Assembly: GCF_014898055.3 (NCBI RefSeq)
Contig: NW_023601212.1
Coordinates: forward strand, 36,940,329-37,004,328
DNA: 64,000 nt
Reading direction: 5' to 3'
DNA from: Talpa occidentalis
Lineage: Eukaryota; Chordata; Mammalia; Eulipotyphla; Talpidae
Under the pieces are notes generated by a model. That model was not told the origin of the DNA and searched no databases. It worked only from the letters and a program-made list of their open reading frames with translations. Positions 42,101 through 54,100 of the stretch are shown here, one piece after another (position 1 is the stretch's first letter; each line of letters begins with the position of its first letter). The position numbers were made by a program, and so were the translations under genes.

Positions 42101-45100
42101 TGGACAAGGGAAAAATGAAGTTCAAAAGAATTCTGTTCTCAGTAAGTTATAATTAACATCTTTCTTAGTAATAATCCTTAATAGCTGAATAGAAACCACT
42201 TAGTTATTTCAAATTTAAATTAGACACCTTACTTATCACTTTTGATTTATATCATCATCTTTTGGAAAATGTCTAAAATGAAAAGTTTGATTGAGCAAGT
42301 TAAATTTAAAAATCCATTGATTCATTCAACAAATATTTATTAGACAACTTCTATGTACCAATGATTGTGCTAGTCATTTAAATTTCTAATTCTGAAGAAT
42401 TCAGACATAGATTCTGCCTATTCTACCAAGAACTTTACTTTTCATATTAATGTCATGTGGGAGGAGAAGCTTTAAACAGGTTTTAGGCTATTGTTCAGAT
42501 GTTCTATACCAGAATGATTCCTTAGATTAAGAGGTTGTCATCTAGTTACTTTGAGGTAGATTCTTCATTGAGTATGATCTAGTTATATAGAACTGAAAAG
42601 GTATACTCAGGTATTACGTTTGGCTAGAATTTCAAATCATTCAGGAACTTGTCACTATTCAGTTGTTGCTTTTCCAGGCCATCAACTCATGAATTTCTTT
42701 TAACAAATATAAAGTGAATTTGTAATTCAATTCAATTAGGCCTTTTTAACTAAACCCTAATTTTCTGGTTATCTCAATAATGATCATGTTATAGAGCAAC
42801 CCCGATATTAAACGGGTTCCTGGCTGTGGGTCCTCACCTGCGCGCTTTAAAGGGACTTATGAATACTCTACTACAGACACACTCAAAAAGGTTAATAAAA
42901 GGTTTATTTACAAGAGGAAAGGAAATAAGGAAAATGTACAACTCAGGGAGAAAATAGGGAAATAAAGTCTTTAATGCGTCCTACCCGATCCGATGACCTG
43001 GAAACCCAAAGTCACTCTCAGAGCTGGCCGGATGCTGTGAGCTGGTGGAGAGCCCAAAATGGGTCCCCCAAAGCCCACGTGTCTGCCTTTTCTATCCACC
43101 TGGCTGCTTAACCCACCCTCAGGTCCCAGCCACCTTCCCTTCGGTTGTGATGGGATTTGGAGTTCCCAGTGTCTTTGGCTTTGACCTGGGGTGGGGGTGG
43201 AGTCCACAAAGCCTATATGGAAATAGCTTTGGGACATCCTTTTCCCCCTAACAATTCCCCCCTTTCACTTTTTGCCACCATTTCCATGGTGATGAAGATC
43301 GAATATATGGAGGTTGGGATGCAGTCTCAGATGAACATTTTTTTAGGTTCCAGTGTGAAAGAAAACCAGTCTCTCCAGGTATTTGTCCATTGTGGAAAGC
43401 AAAAGTCCTTTACTCCAAGAAAAATAGTTCATCAGTTCAAGCCAAAAAAAAGAGACATCTGGAGGCATTAGCCAAAACAAGACAGCAGATATGTAAAAAT
43501 CACAGGAAAAAAAAAAATCTTAAAATGGTTCAACTGGTGTAAAACACAAATTTTCTCAACCTTGATCCCAAACTTTTAACAGCATAGCAAAAGTTTGCAA
43601 ACTAAATCTACTTTTAAGCCATTTTTTTCTATTTTTGCATAAAATCACAGGGCAGAAAATAACTAACAGCAATTTTAGCTGGCTTTGTTGAAATACTCCA
43701 TATAGGATCAGAGCGAACCGGTGGCATCCAGTCGATGTATGCTTCAGGTACAAAGTTGGTCTCATCAGACTCCACCTGGGCTTTCCTCTTCTCGAGGGTA
43801 CCAGGGCATTTTCGTTGGCCGGGTTGTCCAGTCCTGCCAATGGAGGCAAGCTTCCTCACCTTCTTTGGAGGTCTCTGGAACCCTACAGACAAAGCAAACA
43901 GGTTCTCCTCTTCTTGGTTCAGCTTTTTTTCAACTTTCTGGAAGAACTCCACACAAAGCCACACAATCAAACTCACGTCCAATTTTTGTTTAAGCAGACA
44001 AAATCCCTATGGAAGTTAGGCAAAAACAGACTCTGAGATAAGTAGCAAAAATTACTACCACTATTTGTATGCTGTGTTGGTATCAAGGGGAGAGAAAATG
44101 TGACAAGTTAGCTTTGCTGGAAAAAAAATTGCAACCTTGCTGCAGATCCTGGTTACTCAAAACAAAACAAAACAAAACAAAACAAAACAAAAACTTTGTG
44201 GATTCAGGACGGAATGCAATAATATTAGTTCTCTGACAAAAAGAAAAGAAAAATTCACCTTTGGTGGTGATGGGATTTGGAGTTCCCAGGGTCTTTGGCT
44301 TTGACCTGGGGTGGGGGTGGAGTCCACAAAGCCTATATGGAAATAGCTTTGGGACATCCTTTTCCCCCTAACAATTACACCACTGACAAAGACTAAAGGG
44401 TATCATCTTTAAGTTTTCCTCAATTTTTCTGTATATAGTTGACCCTTGAACAACATGGATTTGAACTTTGTGGGTTCACATATATGTAGATTTTTGTATA
44501 AACAGATGATGTGAACTTATAGTATAGTATACAGTTCAGTGCATTAATGTATTTTCTTTTTATTATGATTTTCTTAGTAACATTTTCTTTACTCTAGCTT
44601 ATTTTATTGTAAGACTATAGTATATAATACATAAAACATGTGAATTGACAGTGCCGAAGGCCAGCTCCGGTAAAATGTCGGGTCAGGTGTCCCTGAAAGG
44701 ATGAGACGGCGTCGGTGAAACTGAGGACTGAGGGGAAGGGGAATGAGGCAGACACAGACACTGTATCTGGTGCAGTTATCTCCTGCTAAGGGTCTCAGCG
44801 GGTCTTTATTTATACATTAAAGCAAGCGGTAAGATTACATCATCATATGCATAGAAGCAAAACAAACAATCAGTACATTCCTTTCCCATGGACATTTTGG
44901 CACCTACGTGTTTTGAGAAAAGAAGTGACCTTTAAAGTTAACAGATAATAAAAACTTAGACTCATTATTTCAGCCTAAACAACTACCTAAGACAGCTAAT
45001 AGTCCTTGGTATATCCCTGTCTGCCAAGGCTACAATATCAGGAGGCTCCTCTATCTATATGGCCTGCAACTAGAGACCAGTTGCTTCCTGGTTATCAGTT

Positions 45101-48100
45101 ATCAGAACTTTTTTCTACCTAGAAATTCCTAACGTCATTAACTTTATGAATCATTAAAAGGCTTCTTTATGGAACTTCCATATAAGGAAAATTGCAGCCA
45201 GCTCTGGGTTGCTTATCAGGCATGCTCCTGTACAGTAATTATTTCCCATTGTCAAGTGGGCCAAATTGTTCAGTGTTTCATTTTTAAGCAAGTAATTCTC
45301 CGTGCCATGTACTTTAACAATATTCTTGTATGTATAATTTATTGCCCAATGTATTTGCTGAGAAGTTCTTTCTTATTATGACCAAGAACAAAAAACAAAG
45401 GGATGCTTAATCTTCAGTCCCACAGTGTGGGGCTCTTTAAAGGTCTTTGGCCCCATGGTGTGAGGCCTTTTCTTAGCTGCTTGCCAGCATCTTATCTGGC
45501 TGGGGCAGGAAGGCCCCCTGCAGCATGACAGTTCATGTCATCAGCAAGTGTTCTGGTCAAAAGAAGGTGATTAGTGAGTAGCCAAGTTTTGTTTTTTTTT
45601 TTTAAAGATTTATTTATTTATGCATTCAAGAACTGGGGTCCAGCCCAGAGGTGCGGGGGTGTGTGAGAGGATTCACTAGACACAGAGTGGGGAACAGAAC
45701 AGGTAGGTTGACTGAAATACACCACTGAGGGAAGTAGCAGGTGAGACAGGAGGGGTCTGCTGTGCCATGTGGGTCACCTCCCTGGCCAGAGATCGAACTC
45801 AGCTGCAGTGACTGTGGATAGCTTCATAATGCTGAGACTTAACCCCTTGCGCCACCAGGGAGGCCCAGTAGTCAAGTTTTGGGGGAATGAAAAGTTGTAT
45901 TTGGATTTTTAACTGTATAGGGGTCAGCACCTCCAATCCCTGTGTTGTTCAAGGGTCAACTGTAGTTGCTTGTTTTAATTCTGGGGTGGTAAACTTACTA
46001 ATTTGAGAGCAAAAAAATGAAGCTCTCAAATGCATTTTGTGATGCTGAGATTGTTTTCAAGGTCACTTTCTAGTGTTGCTTTAGCCCATAAACAAGTACA
46101 CAAAGAAAATTTGATAACCACCGGTATCAGCCCAGGAATGAATGTCCATCCTGATGATAAGCAAGGAAAGCTACTGGCCTCTGGTCCTTAAAGTTCACAA
46201 TACTTGGAAAAATGCCTCAGAAAAAGATGATAGGGATAGAAGACTGTGTAGCCCCTTAAAGCTTTACTCATCACCATCTGGTAATCATAATGCTATTGTC
46301 CCAGTTGGTGGGTCCTTACCCACCATTTACAGCTGCAGGACAGGATGCAAAAGTATGTACAGTAGGAAGCAACAATAACAGGATTTATTTACACAGAAAG
46401 TAAGGAAAAAGGGTGTAGGGTAAAGAAAATATCAGGCTTTTCTGCCCTTCCGCCATCAGGTTAGATGATGGATCCTTGTCCTGAATGCATGCCTGATGGC
46501 GGGCACCTGGAATAGGGTGTGTGCATAGGTAGATGGGATTCAGCTGAGCTAAGACTGTGCTTTTTAAGGGCGGCGTCACGGGGACGCCAGCAGCAGCAGT
46601 AGAAGCCGAAGCCGAAGCCGAAGGAGAAGCCGAGAAGCAGCAGAACGAACGCTAGAGAGCCCAGATAGAGTGAAGACTTGCTGGGGGCTGGGAGGCTGGC
46701 AGGCCTGCCAGCCTCCCAGGCCCCCAGCCAGCACCCCTGCCTGCCATATGCCTGGTGAACCCCAATAAAAAACCTGCAAAACTACTGAGGACTCTGACTC
46801 CTCCTTTACCCGGTCTGCTGGATCCTAGAAAACCTGCACTGTGTCCTGTCCAGCCTTTACAAAGAGAGAGAGAGAGATGGATACTATCTGACCTACCCCA
46901 GATAGCATCCATTGAGCAGAGATACAGATTCAAACCAAAGCTGTATCTGTTCATCTTGTGGCTTCTGTTCAAAATCTCTCCTCACCAGTGATTTACCTGT
47001 CACAAGTCCAATAACTCAACCACTAAAGTCCCAGCAGCTTAACTGCCCTAGCCCCAGCAGTTTTAACTGGATGAGAGCCTTAGCAGCTTAACTGCTCAAA
47101 AGTCTCAGCTCCACTACTACTTCCTCCAACCAGCCCCTGCTCAGGGGGAGGAATTAGAAAATCTCCACTACCACCATCAAGGTGACTAGAAGAGGCACCC
47201 AATAACTTGGAGATTGCTGCTCACAGTTCCTCTTACACTCACCAATCAATATTGCAGCAGTCCATCACAGCTGTCCCTCAAGGGGAGAGCAGGTCAAAGC
47301 ACAATTTGCTGTCCTCTATATGCTTGCCAGTAATCAGAGTAAATCTTTCACACATTTAGAATGACTAGTAAATAAGTGGGTATGGGTCAGTGCTCTCAAA
47401 TATCATATTGCATGACAGCCTTCTCTAATTGCAGAAAACATAAACTTTACCCCCAAAGAAACAGTTCTACACAGATTCATATTGTCCCCTGCACAGTAAA
47501 GCACTAGCTCTTAGTTTCCTCTTTTTGGATGGGGCATTGACAGGTGGGTTGTGAAGGCAAAGGAGGGTACAAACTGAAACTCATCTTTGTTGATCGACAC
47601 AGCCTTTTTGTTGTAGCAATTCTTCTTTGAGTTAGAATTAATAAATTGCCTCTGGTTTAAATGATAAATGGTTTTATAAGAGGAAGGGTGACACCATGTG
47701 GAAGTTTTAAAACATAGCTGCAAATTTGTTGGCACATCTATATCATTTTATCTATATCTGGAACAAGATTTGAAGGATGGGGACAATATGCAATTTCCAT
47801 TTTGTTCAGTTTCATAGTCTCTGTGCAGTGTAAAAGCTCACTGTTGATGCAAATGTGTGGCAATGTCAACAGTCTCACAAAAGCTGATTTGGAGAAAGTT
47901 GAACAGGTGAGGGTGAGACTGATGGATGTCTGGGTTGGCAGGGGACAGAGAAAAGGGGACACAGAGTAGCTGTGGCAGGAGAGAGGCAGTGAAATTAGGT
48001 CAGGAGTAGGAACTCAGAACCAGAGTGACTACAAGAACATAAATCTTGGGAATTCAAGGCATTTTGTTTGAAATTTTACATCTCAGGACACTCGGAGAGC

Positions 48101-51100
48101 TTGGACCAAAAAGTGAAGGGGAACTCAGTATATCTTTAGGCTACACTAATTAGCAATAAAGGTTTAACGATCACCCTACCCAGCTGGTGATTGGGTGAGG
48201 TGCATCTAAATACCCAAAATAACATGGTGGGATGTCTTTGGGAGGTCGTAGTCTTTGCTTTCATTGTATAGCATGTCTTTCGACAGAAACAGTGCTCTCA
48301 AATATCAACCCTTTTACCATGGAATACAAATTTTATTTGTGTATTTGACATTTACTGACATCTGTCAGGTGCAAGTTCCTTGAGGTGAGTCTTAGATGCT
48401 TATGGAACAGGAGTAAAGGACTTCTTCCCCAGAGGGAGAGCTATACATGCAAAAACCAACTGCAGTACAAAGAAGGATGAAGGTCATGTTGAATGGACTG
48501 CAGAACAGGGGAGGCATTTGATTCCCGATGAGGAGCAAATGACATAAAAGCCAATGAGTGAAAGTATGTTTTTCCTGATGGTTCTAAATTCTTTAAAATT
48601 TTTTTTTCACTCCTGTTGGGACAGAAGATAAGGAATTCTGACATGGTATAAAACACATAAAGACTACTGCAAGACTATAAAAACACTAGAAATGGCAGTC
48701 TGTACAATCTGTCATTCCCCAAACCACATCCAAAAACTGAGAAGGCAGTTGCTGTACAGATCACGTGTCCTGGAGGTTAGATATTTTTGCATTCTGTCCT
48801 TGCCATTTTACCAGCTTAATGACCTTGGCAAGTTACTACTTAACCTCTCTTCATGTTAGATTACCAATCTGTAAGATGAAGATAACAATGACTCATTGGA
48901 GTGTTGGCTTCAATACTAGCACACATGAAGTCCTGGGTGTGTGGTAAATGCTTGGTGCGAGGATACTATTATTTTTATAATTCTGAAAAGAACACAGGGC
49001 ATTTTGCATCGATGAGTTTAATCATATTCTTTTACATTTGTATTCCCCATTCACATCACTTCTTAAATTTACAAACTCCCTCCATTTGCAACCTTTATCA
49101 CTAAATCTGATTTTCATTGGTTCGGATGTTACCTCTCTTCAACTTCAACTAGGGGCACCTCTTTGTTTAATAGATAGGATTTAATACCCTAGTCTGTCCT
49201 CTTGAGATTAAATCTAATTAGCTTGCCCCAGAATCGTTTTCAGTCCCTTTCTAATAGTCTTAAATCTCTAAGATATAGATCCTGTAGCATATTCACATGT
49301 TCCAGTGTCATATAAGGGGAGGTAGTATTTTGTTTTGTTGGTGATAACTTTACCAACAGTAGATTCTTTGACAACTGCAGTTCTTTTTTTTTTTTTTGGT
49401 TGAATTTTTCTTTTCTTTTTGTCAGAGAACTAATATTATTTGATTATGGAGAAGAGAGAAAACTTTTCTGACAATACAGATTTCTCTGGCTTTGCAAGAG
49501 ACACATGTCCCACTTAGATACATTCTTTGCTGTCCTTTTAAAGAGGACATTCTCCACTCATTCCATTTGGTATGTTTTCCAAACATCGCTGATGAGAAGA
49601 ATCATCTGTGTTTCATCTCAAGCCAACTGAGTCAGAATCTGCAAAGAAGGAAAACTAAGAATCTGCCCTTAATGCTGTTGACTAGGCACATATGGGAAAT
49701 GGAATGTTCTCTAAGCAGCGATAATAAAGGTAGCCTTGCTGGGTTCTTCTGTAGGCAGGTGGCTGGTATAAGCGGATGGGAGTAGTATGGGATGTAGGAG
49801 ACTGAAATCCATGCAGTCATACAAGCTAAACTGACATGAAGAACACAGAAAGAAGCAGATTTCCAGGTTTTCTACCTTAGTGGATTTCCTAGTTCTCTAC
49901 CTTAGTTGTTTCAGCAGCGGCTCTTTCTGTCAGTCAGCTGCTGCTATTCAGTGTTTTCCAAGGTGTCCTCTGAAATGCTATTCTGTGGGGCTCAATGGAG
50001 CCATCGAAAGAATTGTACTTTAGTAAACACTGAGTCGACAAGAGTTTGCAAGGTACTCCTTGTTTAATCACTATGCTATAGGGAGAGTTTCTTGAACTTG
50101 TGTCTCCATAGCATTCATTTTGGGGAATTGTCTTTTAGGACTAGAGTTCTAGGAACACACTTTGGGAAATGCTGACTTAAAGTAAATTCTAGGTTCAGCT
50201 GATAGCTTAAATCCATTATCCTGCAGGAAGAATTTCCTTTGTGGACATTATGATGTGGAAGCACTCTCTTTATATGCTAATCATTCTAAGTCTTTCAGGC
50301 AATCTTTTTCAATTGTTTTTGATCATCCTGATATTTGACTGGGACGTTTAATTGGATCTGTGGACATAATGGTAGCGTTCTCATTCTCTTTTCCATCTTC
50401 TTTCAAACACGGAGAGGTGAGAAGTATGCTGTGTTTGCTAGACGAGCATGCCATCACACAACCCTGCCTTCCAATCACTGTGGAAGTTCTTGGCATCACA
50501 TGAACCCAGGTGTAGGGTGAGGAAAAATATCAGGCTTTTCTGCCCTCCTGCCATCAGGATAGATGAGGGAACCCTGTGATCCTCAATGCATGCCTGATGG
50601 CGGGCACCTGAAGTGGGTACACCTGCGCTAGGACTGTGCTTTTAAGGGCAGTGTCACAGGGACGCCAGAAGTCGAGAAAGCAGCAGCAGAAGCCGAAGAG
50701 AAGCCGAGATCACCAGAGAGCCCAGAGAGAGTGAGGATTTGCTGGGGGCTGGGAGGCCTGCCAGCCTCCCGGCCCCCCAGCACCCCTGCCTGCCATATGC
50801 CTGGTGAACCCCAATAAAAGACCTGCAAAAACCCACTGAGGACTCTGACTCCTCCTTTACCCGGCCTGCATGGGATCAAAAAACCTGCCCTGTGTCCTGT
50901 CCTGCCCCTTCCACCAGGCAATATTGTCTAGCTTCTTTTGGGTCATCTTTATCTATACACATGTCTCCCCCACCCCACCCTGACCCCTGTCTTTTGATTC
51001 TTTTCTCACATTATTTCTTTTTTTTTTTTTAAGATTTATTTATTTATTTATTTATACAAGCACTGGGTACAGTCAGAAGCATGAGAGGGTGAGAGAATTC

Positions 51101-54100
51101 TCAGAGCCAGAGCAGGGAACAGAACAGGCAAACTGATGCAGTACACTGCTGAGGGGAGCAGCGGGGGGCTGGAGAGGTCTGCGTGCCATGTGGGACCCTC
51201 ACTGGTGGCTGGGGATCGAACTGGCACTGCAGAGGCTGCGGGCAGCTTCGCAGCACAGTGCTGAACCACTGCGCCATCGGGGAGGCCCTCTCACATTATT
51301 ATTTCTGACTGACTTTGTCAAGCAAATACAAACAAGTTTATTCTGTTGAATTGAATTTTGAACTTGATTAAACAAAAAAGTATAGGTTGGGATATGGAAT
51401 ATTCATAAGTGACATGACCCCCCAATTTCATGGTTGGACTCTCTCTCCCACAGACATGCAAGCAGGAAAAATAGGGTCACTTAACTTCCTATGGCTGCCA
51501 CCTTAGAAGTGGTCATCTGGGGAGGATGGTGTTATGTTTTTCAGGCCATTCCTGCAGGGAGAGACTCTCTTAATGTATTTGAATTGATATGGAAAAAACG
51601 GTAAGTGGCAGCTTGGAAAAAAACCTTGATAGTGTCATTTTAATGACTTTACCAAGTGATACTATGTTAAAGAAAGCTTAACAGCAATATCCTCAGGGTA
51701 TAAAAAATTAAATTTTGAGTAGGTAAGGTCTCAAATTTCTCCCCTCAACAAACTTTGATAAATTCTATTTACTTGTTGGAGTGATCAGCTATTTATTTTG
51801 TGAATGGTGTAAGATTTCATTCTTTTGCTTGTGAATATTGATTTTCCTATCTGTTGAAGAGACTAACTTTTCCCCATTGAGTATTTTTGACTCATTTGTC
51901 AAATATTTATTAACTAGATATGTGTGGGTTTATTTCTAGGCTCTTGATTCTGTTTTATTGACCTATATGTCTGTTTTATGTCACATTATTTGATATTGTT
52001 TAGATTTTTATAACTTTGTAGTATAGTTTAAAATCAGGACATGTGACTTCTCAGCATTACCTTGCCTTCTCAGTCTTTTGTGGTTTCATCTGAATTTTAT
52101 ATGTTTTTTCTGTTTCCACAAAAATTTGCTATCATATTTCAAAGGAAAAACAGTTCATCTATAGATGACTTTAAAGAGTGTGTATATATTAACAATATTA
52201 ATAATTCTAATCCTTTAACACAGAATATTTTCCAAAAACAAGTTCTGTTGTATTTTTCCAGGTAAAATATCCATTTCCCAACCTTTTTCATCTAATCTCT
52301 ATGGAGACAATGTGAAATCCCCCAAATTTGAAATAATTGATATTACCATATAATTCCTGAATGCTTTTGATATCATCCCGTGAAAGCTTGAAATCGTCCA
52401 AGTTTTCATCTTTATAAGTTGGGTACATCAAGGAATTTGGGTCAGAAGAATGACTCAGACCCAAAGAATGGCCAAGTTCATGAGTTGCAACATATAGTAA
52501 GTTAATTCCTAAAATTAAAGAGTGATATTCAGTAACTATAAAAACAATTATGTAAATAACATATACTAATAAAAGATAAAGTACCTATAAAAATACCAAC
52601 TCTTGGGCCTCCCCGGTGGCGCAGCTGGTTGAGTGCAGTACTGTGAAGCTGTCCGCAGCCTCTGTGGCACTGATTCGATTCCCAGCCTGCCAGGGAGATT
52701 TCCACATGGCGCGGCAGACCTCTCCTGTCTTACCCGCTGCTCCCCTCAGCAGTGTATTTCAGTCCTTCTGCCTCTTCTGCTCCCCATTCTGTCTCTGGTG
52801 GATTCTCTTGCCCTCCCGTGCCTCTGGCCTGTACCCCAGTGCTTGTATAAATAAATAAATCTTAAAAAAATAAAACTTCAAATCCTTTCTAGTTTATTTA
52901 TTTGTTTCTTAGTTGTTGCAAAGGGGGGAGGATTTGGAAAGAGAATCAAAGTGTTTTAATCATCCCACTTCTGCTTTTTTTTTTTTTTTTTAAGTAATGT
53001 TTTCTACCTCTTCGTTTCTTAAGGAATCATCAAATAGGGCCACCCGGTGATGCAGCGCGTTGTGCACAGCGCTGTGAAGATGTCTGCAGCCTCTGCAGCA
53101 CTGGTTCAATTCCCAGCGGGCTGGGGAGAATCCCACATGATGAGGCAGACTTCTCCTGTCTCACCCGCTGCTCCCCTCAGCAGCGCTTTTGGTCCGACTG
53201 TCTGCCTGTTCTGCTTTCCGCTCTGCCTCTGGTGAATCCTCTCACCCTCCCGCGACTCTGGCCTGTACCCCAGCTCTTGTATAAATAAAAGAAATCTTTA
53301 AAAAAAAAGAATCATCAGATAGCAATATTTTGTAGTCGAAAGCAAAGGCTTTATATGTCATAAGATCTGGGTCTGATATATAGAACTGCTGCTTACTAGC
53401 TAGAGCATTCTAAACAAATTAATTGTATTACTGAGTCTCTGTTCCTCATTTGTTAAACAGGGATGATTCCTACCTTCCAGATTTGTCATAATCATTTCTT
53501 CTGCAATATCTTAAAAGTATCAACTATTCAGTAAGTGATAGTGAGTTTGAGTGTCAGGAGAGAGAATATTGACTTTGAGGAAGCAAAGTCAGAAAGGCGA
53601 GCTCTCCAGGCAATGCTGGTTTTTGGTTTTGACTCTTTAATTGGATTTCCTCAATCATTTTCTGTCCCTCAGATTTATAGAAAGGCTTTGAAAATAAGGG
53701 AGAGAGTGTGAATCTATGAGTATGAGGAGCAGCCAGTAGTAATTGTGTTGCATTCATTAAAGGAAGTTGTCTTTGGCCAACTTGAATGGGAAGAAAGGAG
53801 AATGAAAAGGGTTTGCAAAATGTGAAAGGGAGGTTTTGTCAGGATTTTTACAGGTTAGATTTTCACAGAAAGACATCACTATGGTGGTAAATTCCAAATA
53901 CCAAACACAAGTACTAATTTTCCTTTCAGGGTCTGTTAGTAGTATCTTTGTTTTTTGTTTTCAGAATTGTCTCCAATTAGAATTATTTATACCAGGGATT
54001 CCCTCCATTAGTTTTCTGATGTCTCTATAATTTGCTACCATGTAAGAAAATGAGTATAACAGACTGGGTTATGATATGGATTGTTTAATCTCAGAATTGT

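Larger units (their letters stand above)
44437..45961. mobile_element. Tigger-like DNA transposon, non-autonomous, with two nested insertions
   Basis: Perfect 19-base terminal inverted repeats AGTTGACCCTTGAACAACA (44,437-44,455) and its complement (45,943-45,961), flanked one base further out by TA dinucleotides. These are the hallmarks of TcMar/Tigger elements. It is interrupted by a solo LTR and a SINE; without them it is about 345 bases, similar to the second copy at 54.4 kb. It has no transposase. Confidence 0.75.

Noticed and set aside
43629..43982. A 117-residue minus-strand open frame as a host gene
   Set aside because: It lies entirely inside the retroviral remnant, has no recognisable start context or domain, and is best read as leftover internal viral sequence.
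47580..47660. Candidate last exon of MMP7 encoding an [12 protein letters not shown] end
   Set aside because: The possible acceptor does not join exon 5 in the frame that gives this peptide, and nearby sequence does not resemble the known 3' UTR. The exon at 48,612 joins in frame and its 3' UTR does match.
46414..50905. A full provirus between the two LTR-like repeats
   Set aside because: The interval contains the last exon and poly-A signal of MMP7 and a MIR, with no gag, pol or env sequence.
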